DNA of 64,000 nucleotides from Geobacteraceae bacterium (GTDB lineage Bacteria; Desulfobacterota; Desulfuromonadia; Desulfuromonadales; BM103). The notes below the pieces were generated by a model that saw nothing but the letters and a program-made list of their open reading frames with translations, did not search any database and was not told the DNA's origin. The position numbers and the translations under genes are program-made. Location of the stretch: contig JAHEDT010000002.1 in NCBI GenBank assembly GCA_024641085.1, forward strand, positions 62,001-126,000. The letters are read 5' to 3'. This document shows positions 1 through 9,400 of the stretch, piece by piece (the stretch's first letter is position 1; each line of letters begins with the position of its first letter).

Positions 1-102
1 CTGTCCCGCTTAGCCGGATCTGTCCATGAGCACGGCGACAAACGGGCCGCCAGGGAAATTTTCAGAAGATTGCGCAAGGCGGAAGAGGCCAGGGAGGCCT
101 GA
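1..102 (+). CDS. C-terminal end of an unknown protein (5' part outside window)
   Basis: An open frame enters from the left edge and stops at a TGA at 100-102, giving 33 C-terminal residues. The end is strongly charged and probably helical (Arg/Lys/Glu/Ala rich, ending in AEEAREA). No domain can be recognised from so short a fragment. It reads on the same strand as the genes at 0.75-3 kb but is separated from them by 650 bases and a terminator, so it is probably a different transcription unit. Confidence 0.5.
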   Translation: MSRLAGSVHEHGDKRAAREIFRRLRKAEEAREA

Positions 103-394
103 CCCGGGGCAGCCGCTGTGACATGCGGGTTGGCAGTGAAGCTGCGCCAGGACCGGCTACTGGCTGGCAACCGATTGTGAGATGGTCCAAAAGCCCCGCT
201 CATGAGGAGAGTGACCTCTTAGATAAAATGTCGTATTCCGGGCTTGGATCATCAGCCCTGATCTAGTTTTTCCCGCTCCGCAAACACCACACCTAGCATC
301 CAAAATACCCTTGGCTGAAGCAGGAACACGTTGCAGGCATATAGAGAAGAACCTGGGCCACCAGATTTCAGGTTGTCCTATGCATCGTGATATT
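103..394. other. Intergenic stretch, no gene seen
   Basis: No reading frame with a plausible start and ribosome binding site is visible on either strand. The tRNA-like segment and terminator described separately occupy the rest of the gap up to 751. Confidence 0.5.
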
Positions 395-468
395 TAAGAG
401 CGTAGCGCTGCCTGGCATAGCACATACCTTGAGAGCAGGCGCTGGTTCGACGCCAACCATCCAAACCG
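395..468 (+). pseudogene. Degenerate tRNA-Pro-like segment
   Basis: The segment carries a D-arm-like gtagcgctgcctggcatagc and a T-arm-like gctggttcgacgccaac, with gagcagg between them, in tRNA order and spacing and resembling tRNA-Pro. The variable loop is almost absent, the anticodon stem is only about three base pairs, and the acceptor 5' and 3' sides do not pair. It cannot be a working tRNA. It is more likely a decayed tRNA copy or tRNA-derived repeat. Related segments lie at 3048-3092 and 48564-48635. Confidence 0.35.
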
Positions 469-560
469 GTATTTACATGAGAACTGCCTTCCAGGGCGCG
501 TACTCTTTTTTTTGTAAACCTATCTTGTTGATACCCGTTTTAGTAAGTGAAGAACACATG

Positions 561-616
561 GCCCCTGTAATGCCCTCCTCCTAAAATATATATCAGCATT
601 GCAGGGGCATTTTTTG
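561..616 (+). terminator. Rho-independent terminator-like hairpin
   Basis: gcccctgtaatg and cattgcaggggc form a near-perfect 12-bp stem around a 24-base AT-rich loop, followed by a run of Ts (attttttg). The loop is long for a classic terminator. It separates the left-edge material from the secreted-protein gene at 752. Confidence 0.6.
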
Positions 617-751
617 TTAAGCAAGGCATTCGCCAGGAAAATCACAGCCCCTGTCAACCAATCCGCTCAGCATGCGTTTTCATATCTATAAGGCATAGAT
701 TTCTCCCAACTGAAAGGACGTCAAAATATCAACAGAAAGAGAGGCATCGCC

Positions 752-1084
752 ATGAAGAAAATATGCTTGCTGGCAGGATTGATCATGCTGCTCGGGACTG
801 GCCAGGCCTTTGCTCATCATGCTGCAGAGGGAATTGTTGACGAAGAGATTTACGAGATGATCGACACCATGGTTGCCGACACGCCCCATGCAGAATTGAC
901 CCTGGACGACCTCGGCTCGGGCATGACAGAGCTCACGGTCGAGACCAGAACGGCGGTCGCAATGGAAAACCTTTTGGAAGATGGCATGCTAACCTATATC
1001 AGCATGTTGGACGGTGAAGTCCGGGTCGAGATCGATTTTGAATCGAACGGAACCGTCGTGTTGACCGTGTTCCAGGAGGAATAG
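752..1084 (+). CDS. Small secreted protein of unknown function
   Basis: The 110-residue product begins with a clear signal peptide (MKK, hydrophobic core around residues 5-19, AFA-HH cleavage site near residue 21), so it should be exported to the periplasm. The mature part is acidic, begins HHAAEGIVDEEIYEMID and ends in alternating hydrophobic/acidic stretches that look like beta strands. There are no cysteines after the signal peptide and no recognised catalytic motif. A GAGAGG ribosome site lies upstream of the ATG. It is 110 bases before the sigma-factor operon and on the same strand, so co-regulation is possible but not shown. I do not recognise the family. Confidence 0.75.
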   Translation: MKKICLLAGLIMLLGTGQAFAHHAAEGIVDEEIYEMIDTMVADTPHAELTLDDLGSGMTELTVETRTAVAMENLLEDGMLTYISMLDGEVRVEIDFESNGTVVLTVFQEE

Positions 1085-1195
1085 CCGTTCATGTACAAAT
1101 TATTGCCTTAGTGCTGACAGAACAATTTGGGCACATTTGATCGGATTCCTTTATTGTGCAGAGAAACTCATGAAAAACATGTCATTATATATGAC

Positions 1196-1756
1196 ATGAA
1201 TGAACGCCCTCTGGAGACAAGTCAGGCTTGGGATGAGTTTTTAAAAACGGTCGAGCGCAGAGCTCTGCTGATGGCCAGGGTAGCGACCGGTTTCGAGGAT
1301 GAAGCGTTCGATATCGTGCAGGACGCGATGCTCGGCCTGGTCAGGAAATATCGCAATAAACCAGTCGAAGAGTTGAAGCCCTTGTTCTACCGTATTCTGC
1401 AAAACAGGATACGGGACTGGTACCGCCGCCAGGCTGTCCGTCGTCGTTGGCTGTCCTGGGGAAACATGAGGCCTGATAATGAAGGAGCAGATTATGACCC
1501 GATCAACAATCTTCCGGCCCCGGACTCCGGCAATCCCGCCGGGCTTCTGATCCGCGACGAAGCGATGAAAGCCTTGGATACCGCATTACGGAGGTTGCCC
1601 TTGCGTCAACAACAGACGTTCTTACTCCGAGCTTGGGAGGGGTTGACTGTTTCAGAAACTGCGCTAGCGATGAAGTGCTCCGTGGGAACGGTAAAAGTGC
1701 AGTATTTCCGAGCACTGCACACACTGCGCGAAGAGTTGGAGGACCATTGGCCATGA
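1196..1756 (+). CDS. ECF-type RNA polymerase sigma factor
   Basis: The 186-residue product has sigma-70 region 2 at about residues 20-85 (FEDEAFDIVQDAMLGLVRKY and a DWYRRQAVRRR DNA-contact end). Region 4 follows at about 125-180, with the helix-turn-helix LTVSETALAMKCSVGTVKVQ. Length fits an ECF sigma factor. ATG 1196 is chosen because the upstream TTG at 1127 would add residues the family lacks; no strong ribosome site marks either. The stop overlaps the next start as ATGA. In beta- and gammaproteobacteria, sigma genes of this type precede DUF3619 and DUF3106 genes, and the same order occurs here. The downstream membrane protein is a candidate regulator of the sigma factor (inference). Confidence 0.85.
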   Translation: MNERPLETSQAWDEFLKTVERRALLMARVATGFEDEAFDIVQDAMLGLVRKYRNKPVEELKPLFYRILQNRIRDWYRRQAVRRRWLSWGNMRPDNEGADYDPINNLPAPDSGNPAGLLIRDEAMKALDTALRRLPLRQQQTFLLRAWEGLTVSETALAMKCSVGTVKVQYFRALHTLREELEDHWP

Positions 1757-2112
1757 CCTCGCAGCCAGATCGTGAACAGCAATTTCTCGAAAGTGTCAGA
1801 AGCTCCCTTGATGACGCTGCCGAAAGCCTTGATGCCTCGGCACTGTCCAGGTTGACCCAGGCCCGCAACAAAGCCATGGAAACCGGATCAAAGACTCGAC
1901 GTCAATGGGTGATCTGGCCAGCCGGGGCCATAATGGCAAGTGCGGTCCTCTTGCTCCTGCTGTCTCCGGTTTTCGAACACAAGCCCCAGCCCATCAATCA
2001 AGCGAGCCTGATGGCGGACATAGAGGTCATCTCGGACAGTTTGGGGCTTGAGTTCTATCGTGACCTGTATTTTTACTCCTGGCTGTCCATGGACGGAAGA
2101 CATGCAGAGTAG
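1753..2112 (+). CDS. DUF3619-like membrane protein, possible anti-sigma partner
   Basis: The 119-residue protein has a charged cytoplasmic N-terminus of about 50 residues, one transmembrane segment (residues ~55-74, WVIWPAGAIMASAVLLLLL) and a short outer C-terminus with LMADIEVISDSLGLEFYRDL. Topology and size match the DUF3619 family that follows ECF sigma genes elsewhere. The N-terminal Leu/Asp/Ala pattern (SLDDAAESLDASALSRL) is typical of that family. Its ATG overlaps the sigma stop by four bases, so translation is probably coupled. A role in holding the sigma factor at the membrane is suggested by topology and position only; no zinc-type anti-sigma motif is present. Confidence 0.7.
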   Translation: MTSQPDREQQFLESVRSSLDDAAESLDASALSRLTQARNKAMETGSKTRRQWVIWPAGAIMASAVLLLLLSPVFEHKPQPINQASLMADIEVISDSLGLEFYRDLYFYSWLSMDGRHAE

Positions 2113-2365
2113 ATACTTGATCACGGCCCTGCTCATCGTTCTTTTGGAATCCATCTGTGCCGAGGCAGAGGAACGCCCCGACAGAGTGCGAGATGTGGCT
2201 GAGAAAAAGATCGATCTGTCCTGGGAAAAATTCGACCAGGCACCCTCTAAAGAGCTTTTGGAGTTCCTCATGGAGTGGGAGACCCCCAGTGGGGAATGGA
2301 TCGGCCCTCAGGAAATTGCGGACATAAACATACTGGAGTCAAATGATGAGACGTCTGAGAAATAG
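2102..2365 (+). CDS. Small exported protein of the sigma/DUF3106 operon
   Basis: Starting at the ATG at 2102 gives 87 residues with a signal peptide (MQSRYLITALLIVLLESICAEA, cleavage after about residue 20-22). The acidic mature chain contains KKIDLSWEKFDQAPSKELLEFL and a WETPSGEWIGP segment. It overlaps the upstream gene by 11 bases and the downstream DUF3106 gene by 23. Comparable short genes sit between DUF3619 and DUF3106 genes in other genomes (family knowledge, not checked). No enzyme motif is seen. A periplasmic partner of the DUF3106 protein is a reasonable guess from operon position. Confidence 0.7.
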   Translation: MQSRYLITALLIVLLESICAEAEERPDRVRDVAEKKIDLSWEKFDQAPSKELLEFLMEWETPSGEWIGPQEIADINILESNDETSEK

Positions 2366-3047
2366 CAATTATGTCGCCTGGCTGTTCCTCGGCCTGGTGG
2401 TGCCGCTGCTCGTAGCCACAGAGGTGACCGCTGCAACTGATGGGCCCTCATGGCAGTCTTTGAGCTCTGCAGAGCAGAAAATCCTGGAGCCCTATGCGGC
2501 ATCATGGCAGGGGCTGCACCCTGACAAGCAGCAGCAGTTGCAAAAAGCAGCGAGACGTTGGAGCAGCATGAGTGCTCAAGAGCAGCAACAGGCCAGGACA
2601 CAATTGAGGGAATGGCAAGCGCTACAACCGGAGGAACAGCGAAAGATCCGGCAGCGTTTCGAACAATTCAAGGCCCTCTCGGCGGAAGATCAGCAGCAAC
2701 TGCTGCAAACCAGAGCCCGCTTCAACAACATGACACCTGAGCAGAAGAAACAATTACGACAACGCTTTGAAAAAATGCCCCCGCAACAGAAACAGCAACT
2801 ACTCGATCGCTTCCAAAGCAAAGATTCGATGGGGCAAGCCACTGGACCCGGGCCTGGTTCTGGTCCCGGCTCCGATTCCGGGTCTGGCTCTGGTTCCGGC
2901 TCCGGCGCCGATACCGGGTCTGGTTCTGGTTCCGGCTCTGGTTCCGATTCCGGGCCTGGCTCTGGTTCTGGTTCTGGCTCCGATTCCGGGTCCGGGGCTG
3001 GCTCTGGCTCAGGGTCCGGTTCTGGATCTGGCCAGGGCAGGAAGTGA
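2343..3047 (+). CDS. DUF3106 protein with long Gly/Ser/Asp tail
   Basis: The 234-residue exported protein has a signal peptide (residues 1-31, VTAA cleavage). Its Gln/Arg-rich helical region (about 35-160) repeats the unit 'W..L.P..QQ.L...A..W..M', for example [27 protein letters not shown] and [16 protein letters not shown]; this is the DUF3106 signature. Residues 168-231 are almost only Gly, Ser, Asp and Pro. A GGAG site precedes the ATG. It is the last gene before a terminator, so it is the end product of the sigma-factor operon. The function of DUF3106 is unknown; periplasmic or surface location is inferred from the signal peptide. The low-complexity tail is encoded by a repetitive DNA tract and is probably length-variable. 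Confidence 0.85.
   Translation: MMRRLRNSNYVAWLFLGLVVPLLVATEVTAATDGPSWQSLSSAEQKILEPYAASWQGLHPDKQQQLQKAARRWSSMSAQEQQQARTQLREWQALQPEEQRKIRQRFEQFKALSAEDQQQLLQTRARFNNMTPEQKKQLRQRFEKMPPQQKQQLLDRFQSKDSMGQATGPGPGSGPGSDSGSGSGSGSGADTGSGSGSGSGSDSGPGSGSGSGSDSGSGAGSGSGSGSGSGQGRK
2844..3035 (+). repeat. Low-complexity Gly-Ser coding tandem repeat
   Basis: Short in-frame units of the form ggctctggttcc / ggttctggctcc / gattccgggtct repeat for about 190 bases inside the DUF3106 gene and encode the Gly/Ser/Asp tail. Every unit is a multiple of three, so gain or loss of units would keep the frame. Confidence 0.85.
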
Positions 3048-3092
3048 ATTCGGAAGCCGGAGACTGCTGGTTCGAAGACCGGCCTCCCGAGC
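3048..3092 (+). pseudogene. tRNA-Pro-like 3' half
   Basis: Immediately after the DUF3106 stop, the sequence matches the 3' half of the tRNA-like segment at 48564-48635: ttcgg..agc.gg.ga..tgctggtt.gaa. A T-arm-like gctggttcgaagaccggc is included. No D-arm is visible. This is weak evidence on its own; it is listed because two fuller relatives occur in the window. Confidence 0.2.
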
Positions 3093-3103
3093 ATTCTTTA
3101 CCT

Positions 3104-3141
3104 GAGAGCGTCCTCCCTGGAGGCGCTCTTAGTTTTTAACG
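3104..3141 (+). terminator. Terminator of the sigma/DUF3106 operon
   Basis: agagcg-t-cctcc and ggagg-cgctct form an 11-bp stem with one bulge around a 2-base turn, followed by tagttttt. It lies about 57 bases after the DUF3106 stop. Confidence 0.75.
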
Positions 3142-3244
3142 CGGTTCCAACCATGAATGTTTTGGAGGCTTTTCAATCTCTTAAAAACCCTCCTCGCTTG
3201 CTTTCGTGTCATAAAATAACTCGAAATGACCTGGGCATAAAAAG

Positions 3245-3288
3245 CCTGCCATGCAGGATGGCCCACATGGAGAGGACCGGCCATTTTT
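3245..3288. repeat. Dispersed hairpin repeat, family B copy 1
   Basis: The core ggatggcccacatgg...ccggccattttt can fold on ggcc pairing. It matches the copies at 43526, 48497 and 49862, all with the plan 'tgcaat/tgccat..agg-aatggcccayc...ggccatt'. It lies in the gap before the decayed Fe-S gene. Confidence 0.55.
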
Positions 3289-3415
3289 CAATTTGTTGGG
3301 GGTCCGCATGAGGCTGAATCGTTACCGCAAGAAACGGGTGGGCAAGCTTTCCAGAAGTTGATATGTTCTGTCGCACAATCAACGCACTCGACGTCTCCCT
3401 GGCACCCGAAGAGGA

Positions 3416-3673
3416 ATGTGCATGGATCAGGTATTTGCACCAGGATACGGCCTGCTCATTTACAAACCGGAGCTTGCCGACCAGATATTTCATCTGCTTC
3501 GTGACAAGGCCCCTGGCCTTACTGTCCAGACTAACGGCCGTCACCATGAGTCGAAACAGCCCGAGGGAACCCGTATCAACGTCTATGCCGGGGACGATAG
3601 ACTCTACAGAGAGCTCTAACAGGGCGTCTCGACCATTTCCCTGCGGGAACAGCTGACGAAACCAACGAAATGA
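3416..3673 (+). pseudogene. Remnant of a CCG/heterodisulfide-reductase-like Fe-S protein
   Basis: An open frame reads MDQVFAPGYGLLIYKPELAD, then HHESKQPEGTRINVYAGDDR and LYREL, and meets an in-frame TAA at 3617. Beyond the stop the frame continues QGVSTISLREQL. From memory, this follows the N-terminal half of a small cysteine-rich protein family (APGCALMIYKPELA, a CCHH/CCRH motif, GT.IINTCAGCDRRYR, GVSTISLWEVL). Every position where the family has cysteine is here Tyr, Asn/Gly or Asp. The usual C-terminal half is missing. Loss of all ligands, a stop and truncation argue for a decayed gene. The family assignment should be checked by alignment. Confidence 0.5.
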
Positions 3674-4518
3674 ACCCTTCTGATTACGCACGCATCGAAA
3701 AGGCAATTCGGTATTTAGAACAACACGTGGCCGAGCGCCCTGCTCTCAATGACGTTGCCGGACACATCGGCCTGAGCCCTTACCATTTCCAGAGGCTGTT
3801 CAAGCGCTGGGCGGGGGTGAGCCCGAAGCAGTTCCTGCAATACCTCACCGCGTCACGCGCCAGGCAGCTGCTGCGCGAATCCGCCTCCGTGCTCGATACG
3901 GCCCTGGAGGTCGGCATGAGTGGTCCTGGCCGCCTGCACGATCTCATGATCAGCACTGATGCGGTGACGCCCGGCGAGTTTAAAAACGCAGGCAAGGGTC
4001 TCGAGTTGCGCTACGGCTATCATGAGACGCCCTTCGGAGAGTGTCTGGCCGCAACAACGCCTAGAGGGCTCTGCAGCCTCGGCTTTATCGGTGCAGACGA
4101 ACGAACTTGGGCACTGCAGGCCCTTCGGGAACGTTGGCGCGGGGCTGAAATGGTGGAAGATCCGCACGCCAGTCGCCCGGTCATCGAGCAAATTTTCAGC
4201 CTTGCCCCCTCAGGGTCCAAGGTGCCGCTCAATCTTTTTCTACGCGGGACAAACTTTCAGCTGAAAGTATGGGAGGCCCTGCTACTTATCCCTGAAGGGG
4301 CCGTTGTCTCTTACGGTGTCCTTGCCGCAGCGCTTGACCAGCCCGGGGCCGGCCGGGCCGTTGGCAATGCCGTGGGTCACAACCCCATCGCCTATCTCAT
4401 TCCCTGCCACAGGGTTCTTAGAGCCAGTGGCAATATAGGCGGTTACCGCTGGGGGGAACCCCGCAAGAAGATTATATTGACAACCGAGCTCGTTAAGCAA
4501 CGGGAGCCACAGGGCTGA
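3670..4518 (+). CDS. ada: Ada-like protein: AraC-type HTH fused to O6-alkylguanine-DNA methyltransferase
   Basis: The 282-residue protein has an AraC/XylS double helix-turn-helix (about residues 8-105; LNDVAGHIGLSPYHFQRLFK). It is followed by an O6-methylguanine-DNA methyltransferase domain (about 115-275) with the active-site PCHRV at 245-249 (acceptor Cys246) and the preceding GRAVGNAVGHNPI and VVSYG motifs. The protein repairs O6-alkylguanine by irreversible transfer of the alkyl group to Cys246. Unlike E. coli Ada, the N-terminal phosphotriester-sensing Cys4 zinc domain is absent, so classic methylation-triggered activation is not expected. The HTH is slightly unusual: the second helix reads VLDTALEVGMSGPGRLHDLM. 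The gene stands alone. Confidence 0.9.
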   Translation: MNPSDYARIEKAIRYLEQHVAERPALNDVAGHIGLSPYHFQRLFKRWAGVSPKQFLQYLTASRARQLLRESASVLDTALEVGMSGPGRLHDLMISTDAVTPGEFKNAGKGLELRYGYHETPFGECLAATTPRGLCSLGFIGADERTWALQALRERWRGAEMVEDPHASRPVIEQIFSLAPSGSKVPLNLFLRGTNFQLKVWEALLLIPEGAVVSYGVLAAALDQPGAGRAVGNAVGHNPIAYLIPCHRVLRASGNIGGYRWGEPRKKIILTTELVKQREPQG

Positions 4519-4576
4519 GGCCCCACAAAAAAACAAAACAGCGTCCGCCACCATATGAACTGCCCGCGGCAAGCCA

Positions 4577-4677
4577 CGGGGTATCCAGAATTCAGTATCC
4601 AGTAGACAGAAAAATTCGCGGACCATCTGGCTGCCGGGACGTATTCCGGGGTCTGGATTCTGGGTACTGGATTCCCT
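4577..4677. repeat. Imperfect inverted repeat of ATCCAG-type motifs
   Basis: The left side reads tatccagaattcagtatcca and the right side, on the opposite strand, gaatccagtacccagaatcc. The arms are about 50 bases apart. Both arms are built from repeated (g/t)atccag words. The element lies entirely in non-coding DNA. It resembles a short dispersed intergenic repeat, but no second copy is obvious in the window. Confidence 0.4.
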
Positions 4678-4896
4678 CAATAAGACACGAAACAATTGTA
4701 TTGCTTGGCAGGCAACACCCCTGCCTAGCCTGATCAATCGATCTTAATCCTGAATAATGGCTTTTTGGGTGCCTTCATGTCTTCGTGGCAAGGATCACCT
4801 TCTTTTGGGTTATGGAACCGGTTTACAAAGCCTCAGAAGTGGCTCTCGACCACCTTCAAAAGCGCCCTGGCTTGTCACCATTCCAGACAAACAGGA

Positions 4897-4924
4897 AAGC
4901 CCCCGATCCGAAGATCGGGGGCTT
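4897..4924. terminator. Terminator of gltBD (copy 1 of an identical pair)
   Basis: aagcccccgatc and gatcgggggctt form a perfect 12-bp stem on a 4-base loop. It lies about 70 bases beyond the gltD stop and has As before and Ts after, so it can act in both directions. The same 28 bases occur at 11686-11713 on the other side of gltBD. Confidence 0.85.
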
Positions 4925-4991
4925 TCGTATTTGCATGATGGTGGCGGGTACGCCTGGCTTGCCGGACCTGACTATTGATGCGCCGTGCGGT

Positions 4992-6470
4992 TCAGTATGC
5001 GAAAGGCTCCAGGCGCACCTTGGGCAGCAGGCTGGGCGAACCGGTCAGGTACTCGTCGACACAGCGGGCGATCTCACGCCCTTCGCTGATCGCCCAGACC
5101 ACCAGGCTCTGGCCGCGACGGCAGTCGCCGGCGGCAAACACCCCATCGACCGAGCTCATGCGGGTCCTGGGGTCGGTCTTGATGTTGGAACGCAGATCTG
5201 TTTCGCAACCGCACTGTTTGAGCAGTTCCGAGCGCGGCCCGAGATAACCCATGGCCAGAAGAACCAGGTCGCATTTCCAGATCTGTTCACTCCCCGCAAC
5301 CTTCTCCGGGCGGCCATTGACCCAGGCAACCTTAACGGTCTCCAGGGCGGAGACTGTTTTGTCCCTGCCGATGAAGCGGGTGGTCATGATCTCATAAAAA
5401 ACATCCCCCCCCATGACGTGCATCTCCTCAACCGAGGTGCTGACGCGCATGATCCGTGACCACTGCGGCCAGGGGTTGTCCGCGGCGCGTTCCTCAGGCG
5501 GTTCCGTGAGCAGTTCGAAATTGACGACGCTGGCCGCGCCTTGGCGCATCGAAGTGCCGATGCAGTCCGAACCGGTATCGCCGCCACCGATGACGATGAC
5601 TTTTTTCCCCTTGGCGCTGATCGTCTGCTTTTTGGGGTGCAGTGCGGCGAGGTCTCGATCTCCCCAGTTGGCGCGATTCTGCTGCGGCAAAAACTCCATC
5701 GCGAAGTGAATACCATTGAGCTCACGGCCCTCGACGGGGAGATCGCGCGGCTCTTCGGCGCCCGTGGCGATCACGACCGCATCGAAGGACGACTTGAGCT
5801 CGGCAAACGGCACATCCTTGCCGATGTCACAAGAGTAGCGGAAGTCGATGCCTTCAGCCACGAGCTGGTCGACGCGGCGCTGCACCTTTTCCTTGCGCAG
5901 CTTGTAGTGGGGAATGCCGTACATCACCAAACCGCCGGCGCGGTCGGCTTTTTCGAAAACGGTCACCCGGTGGCCGGCACGATTGAGTTGCTGGGCACAG
6001 GCCAGGCCGGCAGGGCCGCTGCCGATGATGGCAACCGTCTTGCCGCTGCGATGGGTCGGGGGCGTCGGGACGATCCAGCCTTCCTCGAAGCCCTTGTCGA
6101 CGATCGAAACCTCGTGCAGCTTGATCGTCACCGCCGGCTCGTTGATGCCGAGCACACAGGAGGTTTCGCACGGCGCCGGGCACACCCGGCCGGTGAACTC
6201 GGGGAAGTTATTGGTGGCGTGCAGGGCCTGCAGAGCCTGCTGCCACTTGCCGCGGTACACCAGGTCGTTCCATTCCGGGATCAGATTGCCCAGCGGGCAG
6301 CCGGTCATACAGAAGGGCACACCGCAATCCATGCAGCGGGCGGCCTGGGTTTTGATCTTTTCCTCGCTGGGATAGTTGTAGTGTTCGTCGTGATGCTGCA
6401 GGCGCGCATTGACCGGCTGCAGGGTCTTGTCGCGCCGGCCATGTTTTATAAAACCGCGTGGGTCACCCAT
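4992..6470 (-). CDS. gltD: Glutamate synthase (NADPH) small subunit
   Basis: The 492-residue protein is the electron-input subunit of glutamate synthase: it passes electrons from NAD(P)H through FAD and Fe-S clusters to the large subunit. The N-terminal cysteine set (C46-x2-C49-x4-C54-x3-C58 and C97, C101, C105) supplies 4Fe-4S ligands. FAD-binding GSGPAG is at about 150-155 and the NADPH-binding GGGDTG at about 295-300. The [20 protein letters not shown] segment near the C-terminus is the second FAD contact. Length is normal. It overlaps the end of gltB by eight bases, so the two are translated together. A terminator follows. Confidence 0.97.
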   Translation of the reverse strand: MGDPRGFIKHGRRDKTLQPVNARLQHHDEHYNYPSEEKIKTQAARCMDCGVPFCMTGCPLGNLIPEWNDLVYRGKWQQALQALHATNNFPEFTGRVCPAPCETSCVLGINEPAVTIKLHEVSIVDKGFEEGWIVPTPPTHRSGKTVAIIGSGPAGLACAQQLNRAGHRVTVFEKADRAGGLVMYGIPHYKLRKEKVQRRVDQLVAEGIDFRYSCDIGKDVPFAELKSSFDAVVIATGAEEPRDLPVEGRELNGIHFAMEFLPQQNRANWGDRDLAALHPKKQTISAKGKKVIVIGGGDTGSDCIGTSMRQGAASVVNFELLTEPPEERAADNPWPQWSRIMRVSTSVEEMHVMGGDVFYEIMTTRFIGRDKTVSALETVKVAWVNGRPEKVAGSEQIWKCDLVLLAMGYLGPRSELLKQCGCETDLRSNIKTDPRTRMSSVDGVFAAGDCRRGQSLVVWAISEGREIARCVDEYLTGSPSLLPKVRLEPFAY

Positions 6471-9400
6471 AGGTGGCCTCCTTCTCTTTCTCAGCTTTGC
6501 TTGCCCGTTCGGTCAGCACCCGGCGGTATTCACGGGGGAAGACCCGAACGAAGCGCGGCAGGTAAGCCTCCCAGTGTGCCAGGACCTCAGCAGCGCGTGG
6601 CGAGCCGGTCTGTTCGTGGTGACGGGTAATGGTCTGCTTTAACCACTGGGCGTCATCGTCGTCGGCGGTCATCTGCTCGAGGTCGATCATCGCCTGGTTG
6701 CAGCGGCGCCGGAAACGGTTGTCTTCGTCCAGTACGTATGCGAAGCCACCCGACATGCCCGCGGCGAAATTACGCCCGGTGCGGCCCAGGCAGATCACGC
6801 GGCCACCGGTCATGTATTCGCAGCCATGGTCGCCAGTTCCTTCGACAACCGCAGTGGCCCCTGAGTTGCGCACGCAGAAACGCTCACCGGCTTTACCGGC
6901 GAAGAACACCTCGCCACCGGTGGCTCCGTAGAGGACCGTGTTGCCGACGATCGAGTTCTCATGCCAGGAGAACGTGGCCTTGGGATCGGGACGGATGCTG
7001 ATCCGGCCGCCGGCCATCCCCTTGCCGACATAATCATTGGCTTCACCGACCAGGCGCAGGTCAAGGCCGGGGGCCAGAAACGCCCCGAAGCTCTGACCGG
7101 CAATGCCGGTCAGGTTGATGGTGATCGTCCCATCGGGCAGCCCATCGCGGCCATGGAGCATGGCAACCTGGCCCGAGAGCATGGTCGCAAAGGTCCGGTT
7201 GGAGTTGCGGATCGGCAGCTCGACCGCCACCTTCTCCTTGCGCTCCAGGGCCGCAGCGGCGAGCTCGATCAGCTGGTTGTCCAGCTGCTTTTCCAGACCG
7301 TGCTCCTGCCCATGCACTCTCCTGGTGGCCACCTCGGAGCCGACCTTGGGCTTGGTCAGAATCCGCGAGAAATCGAGGCCCTGGTTCTTCCAGTGCTTGA
7401 TCGCGGCGTCCATCTCGAGATACTGGGTCTGGCCGATCAGTTCGTCGAGGCTCCGAACACCCAGCCCGGCCATCAGTTCACGCACCTCCTCGGCGAGGTA
7501 GGTGAAGTAGTTGATGACGTGCTCGGGCTTGCCGGTGAACTTGCCGCGCAGGGCTTCGTCCTGGGTGGCAACGCCGACCGGGCAGGTATTGAGATGGCAT
7601 TTGCGCATCATGATGCACCCGACGGTGACCAGCGCCACGGTCGCAAAGGCATATTCTTCGGCACCGAGCAGCGCGGCAATGATCACGTCGCGCCCGGTGC
7701 GCAGCTGGCCATCGGTCTGCACGACGATGCGGCCGCGCAAGTCGTTGAGCACCAGCGTTTGCTGGGTCTCCGCCAGGCCGATTTCCCAGGGGATCCCGGC
7801 GTGCTTGATCGAAGAGGTCGGCGAGGCGCCCGTCCCGCCGTCGTGGCCGGCGATGATAACCCGTTCGGCATGCCCCTTGCTGACCCCCGCGGCGACCGTG
7901 CCGACACCGACTTCGCTCACCAGCTTGACGGTGATATCGGCCTTGGGGTTGCAGTTCTTGAGATCGAAAATCAGCTGGGCCAAATCTTCGATGGAGTAGA
8001 TATCATGGTGGGGCGGCGGCGAGATCAAGGTGACCCCGGGGACGCTGAAACGCAGCGCGCCGATGTATTCGCTGACCTTGTGGCCGGGCAGCTGCCCCCC
8101 TTCACCGGGCTTGGCGCCCTGGGCGATCTTGATCTGCAGCTCGTCGGCATTGACCAGGTAGTGAGGAGTGACCCCGAAGCGTCCTGACGCCACCTGCTTG
8201 ATGGCGCTGCGCCGCAGGTCGCCGTTGGCATCCGGAGTGTAGCGCCGCGGGTCCTCGCCGCCTTCGCCGGTATTCGATTTGCCGCCGATCCGGTTCATGG
8301 CGATGGCCAGGGTCTCGTGCGCCTCGGTGGAGATCGAGCCGAGACTCATGGCGCCGGTACAAAAACGCTTGACGATGGCGCTGACCGGTTCGACCTCCTC
8401 CAGAGGGATGGCCTGGTTCAGGTTCTTGAACTTGAACAGTCCGCGCAGGGTGCAGATTTGCTCGCTCTGGTTGTCGACCAGTGAGGAATAGCGCCGGAAG
8501 TCGTCGCGGCTGCCGGAGCGTACGGCGTTCTGCAGCAGGGCGATGACCTCCGGGTTCATGAGGTGCGCTTCCCCCTCGCGACGCCAGGAATATTCCGAGC
8601 CGCGATCCAGGTCACGGTTGGGATCTACCTGTTCGGCGAAGGCCTGGTGGTGGCGCATCAGGCTCTCGGTGGCGACCTCTCGCAGTCCGGCGCCGCCGAT
8701 GCGACTGACGGTGCCGGGGAAATATTTGGCGACAAACCCCTGGTCCAGGCCGACAGCCTCGAAGATCTGGGCGCTGCAGTAGCTCTGCAGGGTGCTGATC
8801 CCCATCTTGGAGAAGACCTTGAGCAAGCCTTTGCCGACCGCCTTGATATAGTTCTTGGTGTACTGATAGACGATGTCGGTCTCTTCGTCCGCCTGAGTGT
8901 TGCCGTCCTGGCCTGCGAGCATTCCCTGGTTGACCATGTCCTGCAGGGTCTCGAAGACGAGGTAGGGATTGATCGCCGCCGCCCCGTAACCGACCAGCAT
9001 GGCAAAGTGGTGAACTTCACGCGCCTCACCGGTTTCAATGATGAGTGAACACTGGCTGCGCTTGCCGACTCGGATCAGGTGGTGATGGATTCCGGACAGG
9101 GCCAGCAGGGCCGGGATGGGAGCTTTCTCGGCAGAGACACCGCGATCCGACAGGACCACGATGGTGCGGCCAGCATCCACTGCGGCCTCGGCCTCGGCAA
9201 ACAGGGCCTCCATGCGTTGATCCAGGGCCTCGGGCCCCTGGTTCGCGTCAAACAGGGTGCTCAGGGTGGTGCCGCGGAACCCCTGGATGTCGCTGTGGCG
9301 CAGCTGCTCCAAGACGTCGTTGGTGATGATCGGGTGGTCGAGTTCCAGCATCTGGCAGTGTTCCGGGCCAGGCATGAGGATGTTGCGCGCCGGTCCAATG

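Larger units (their letters stand above)
4519..4991. other. Intergenic gap between ada and gltD
   Basis: No convincing gene. It holds an imperfect inverted repeat at 4577-4677 and the gltBD terminator at 4897-4924, both listed separately. Confidence 0.6.

Noticed and set aside
2690-3094. Minus-strand Pro/Glu-rich frame opposite the Gly-Ser tail
   Set aside because: A mirror product of the same low-complexity DNA (Gly-Ser codons read backward as Pro/Glu); no ribosome site or independent gene signal.
5541-6629. Plus-strand open frame across gltD/gltB junction
   Set aside because: Shadow of gltD; protein sequence is low in recognisable motifs and lacks a ribosome site.
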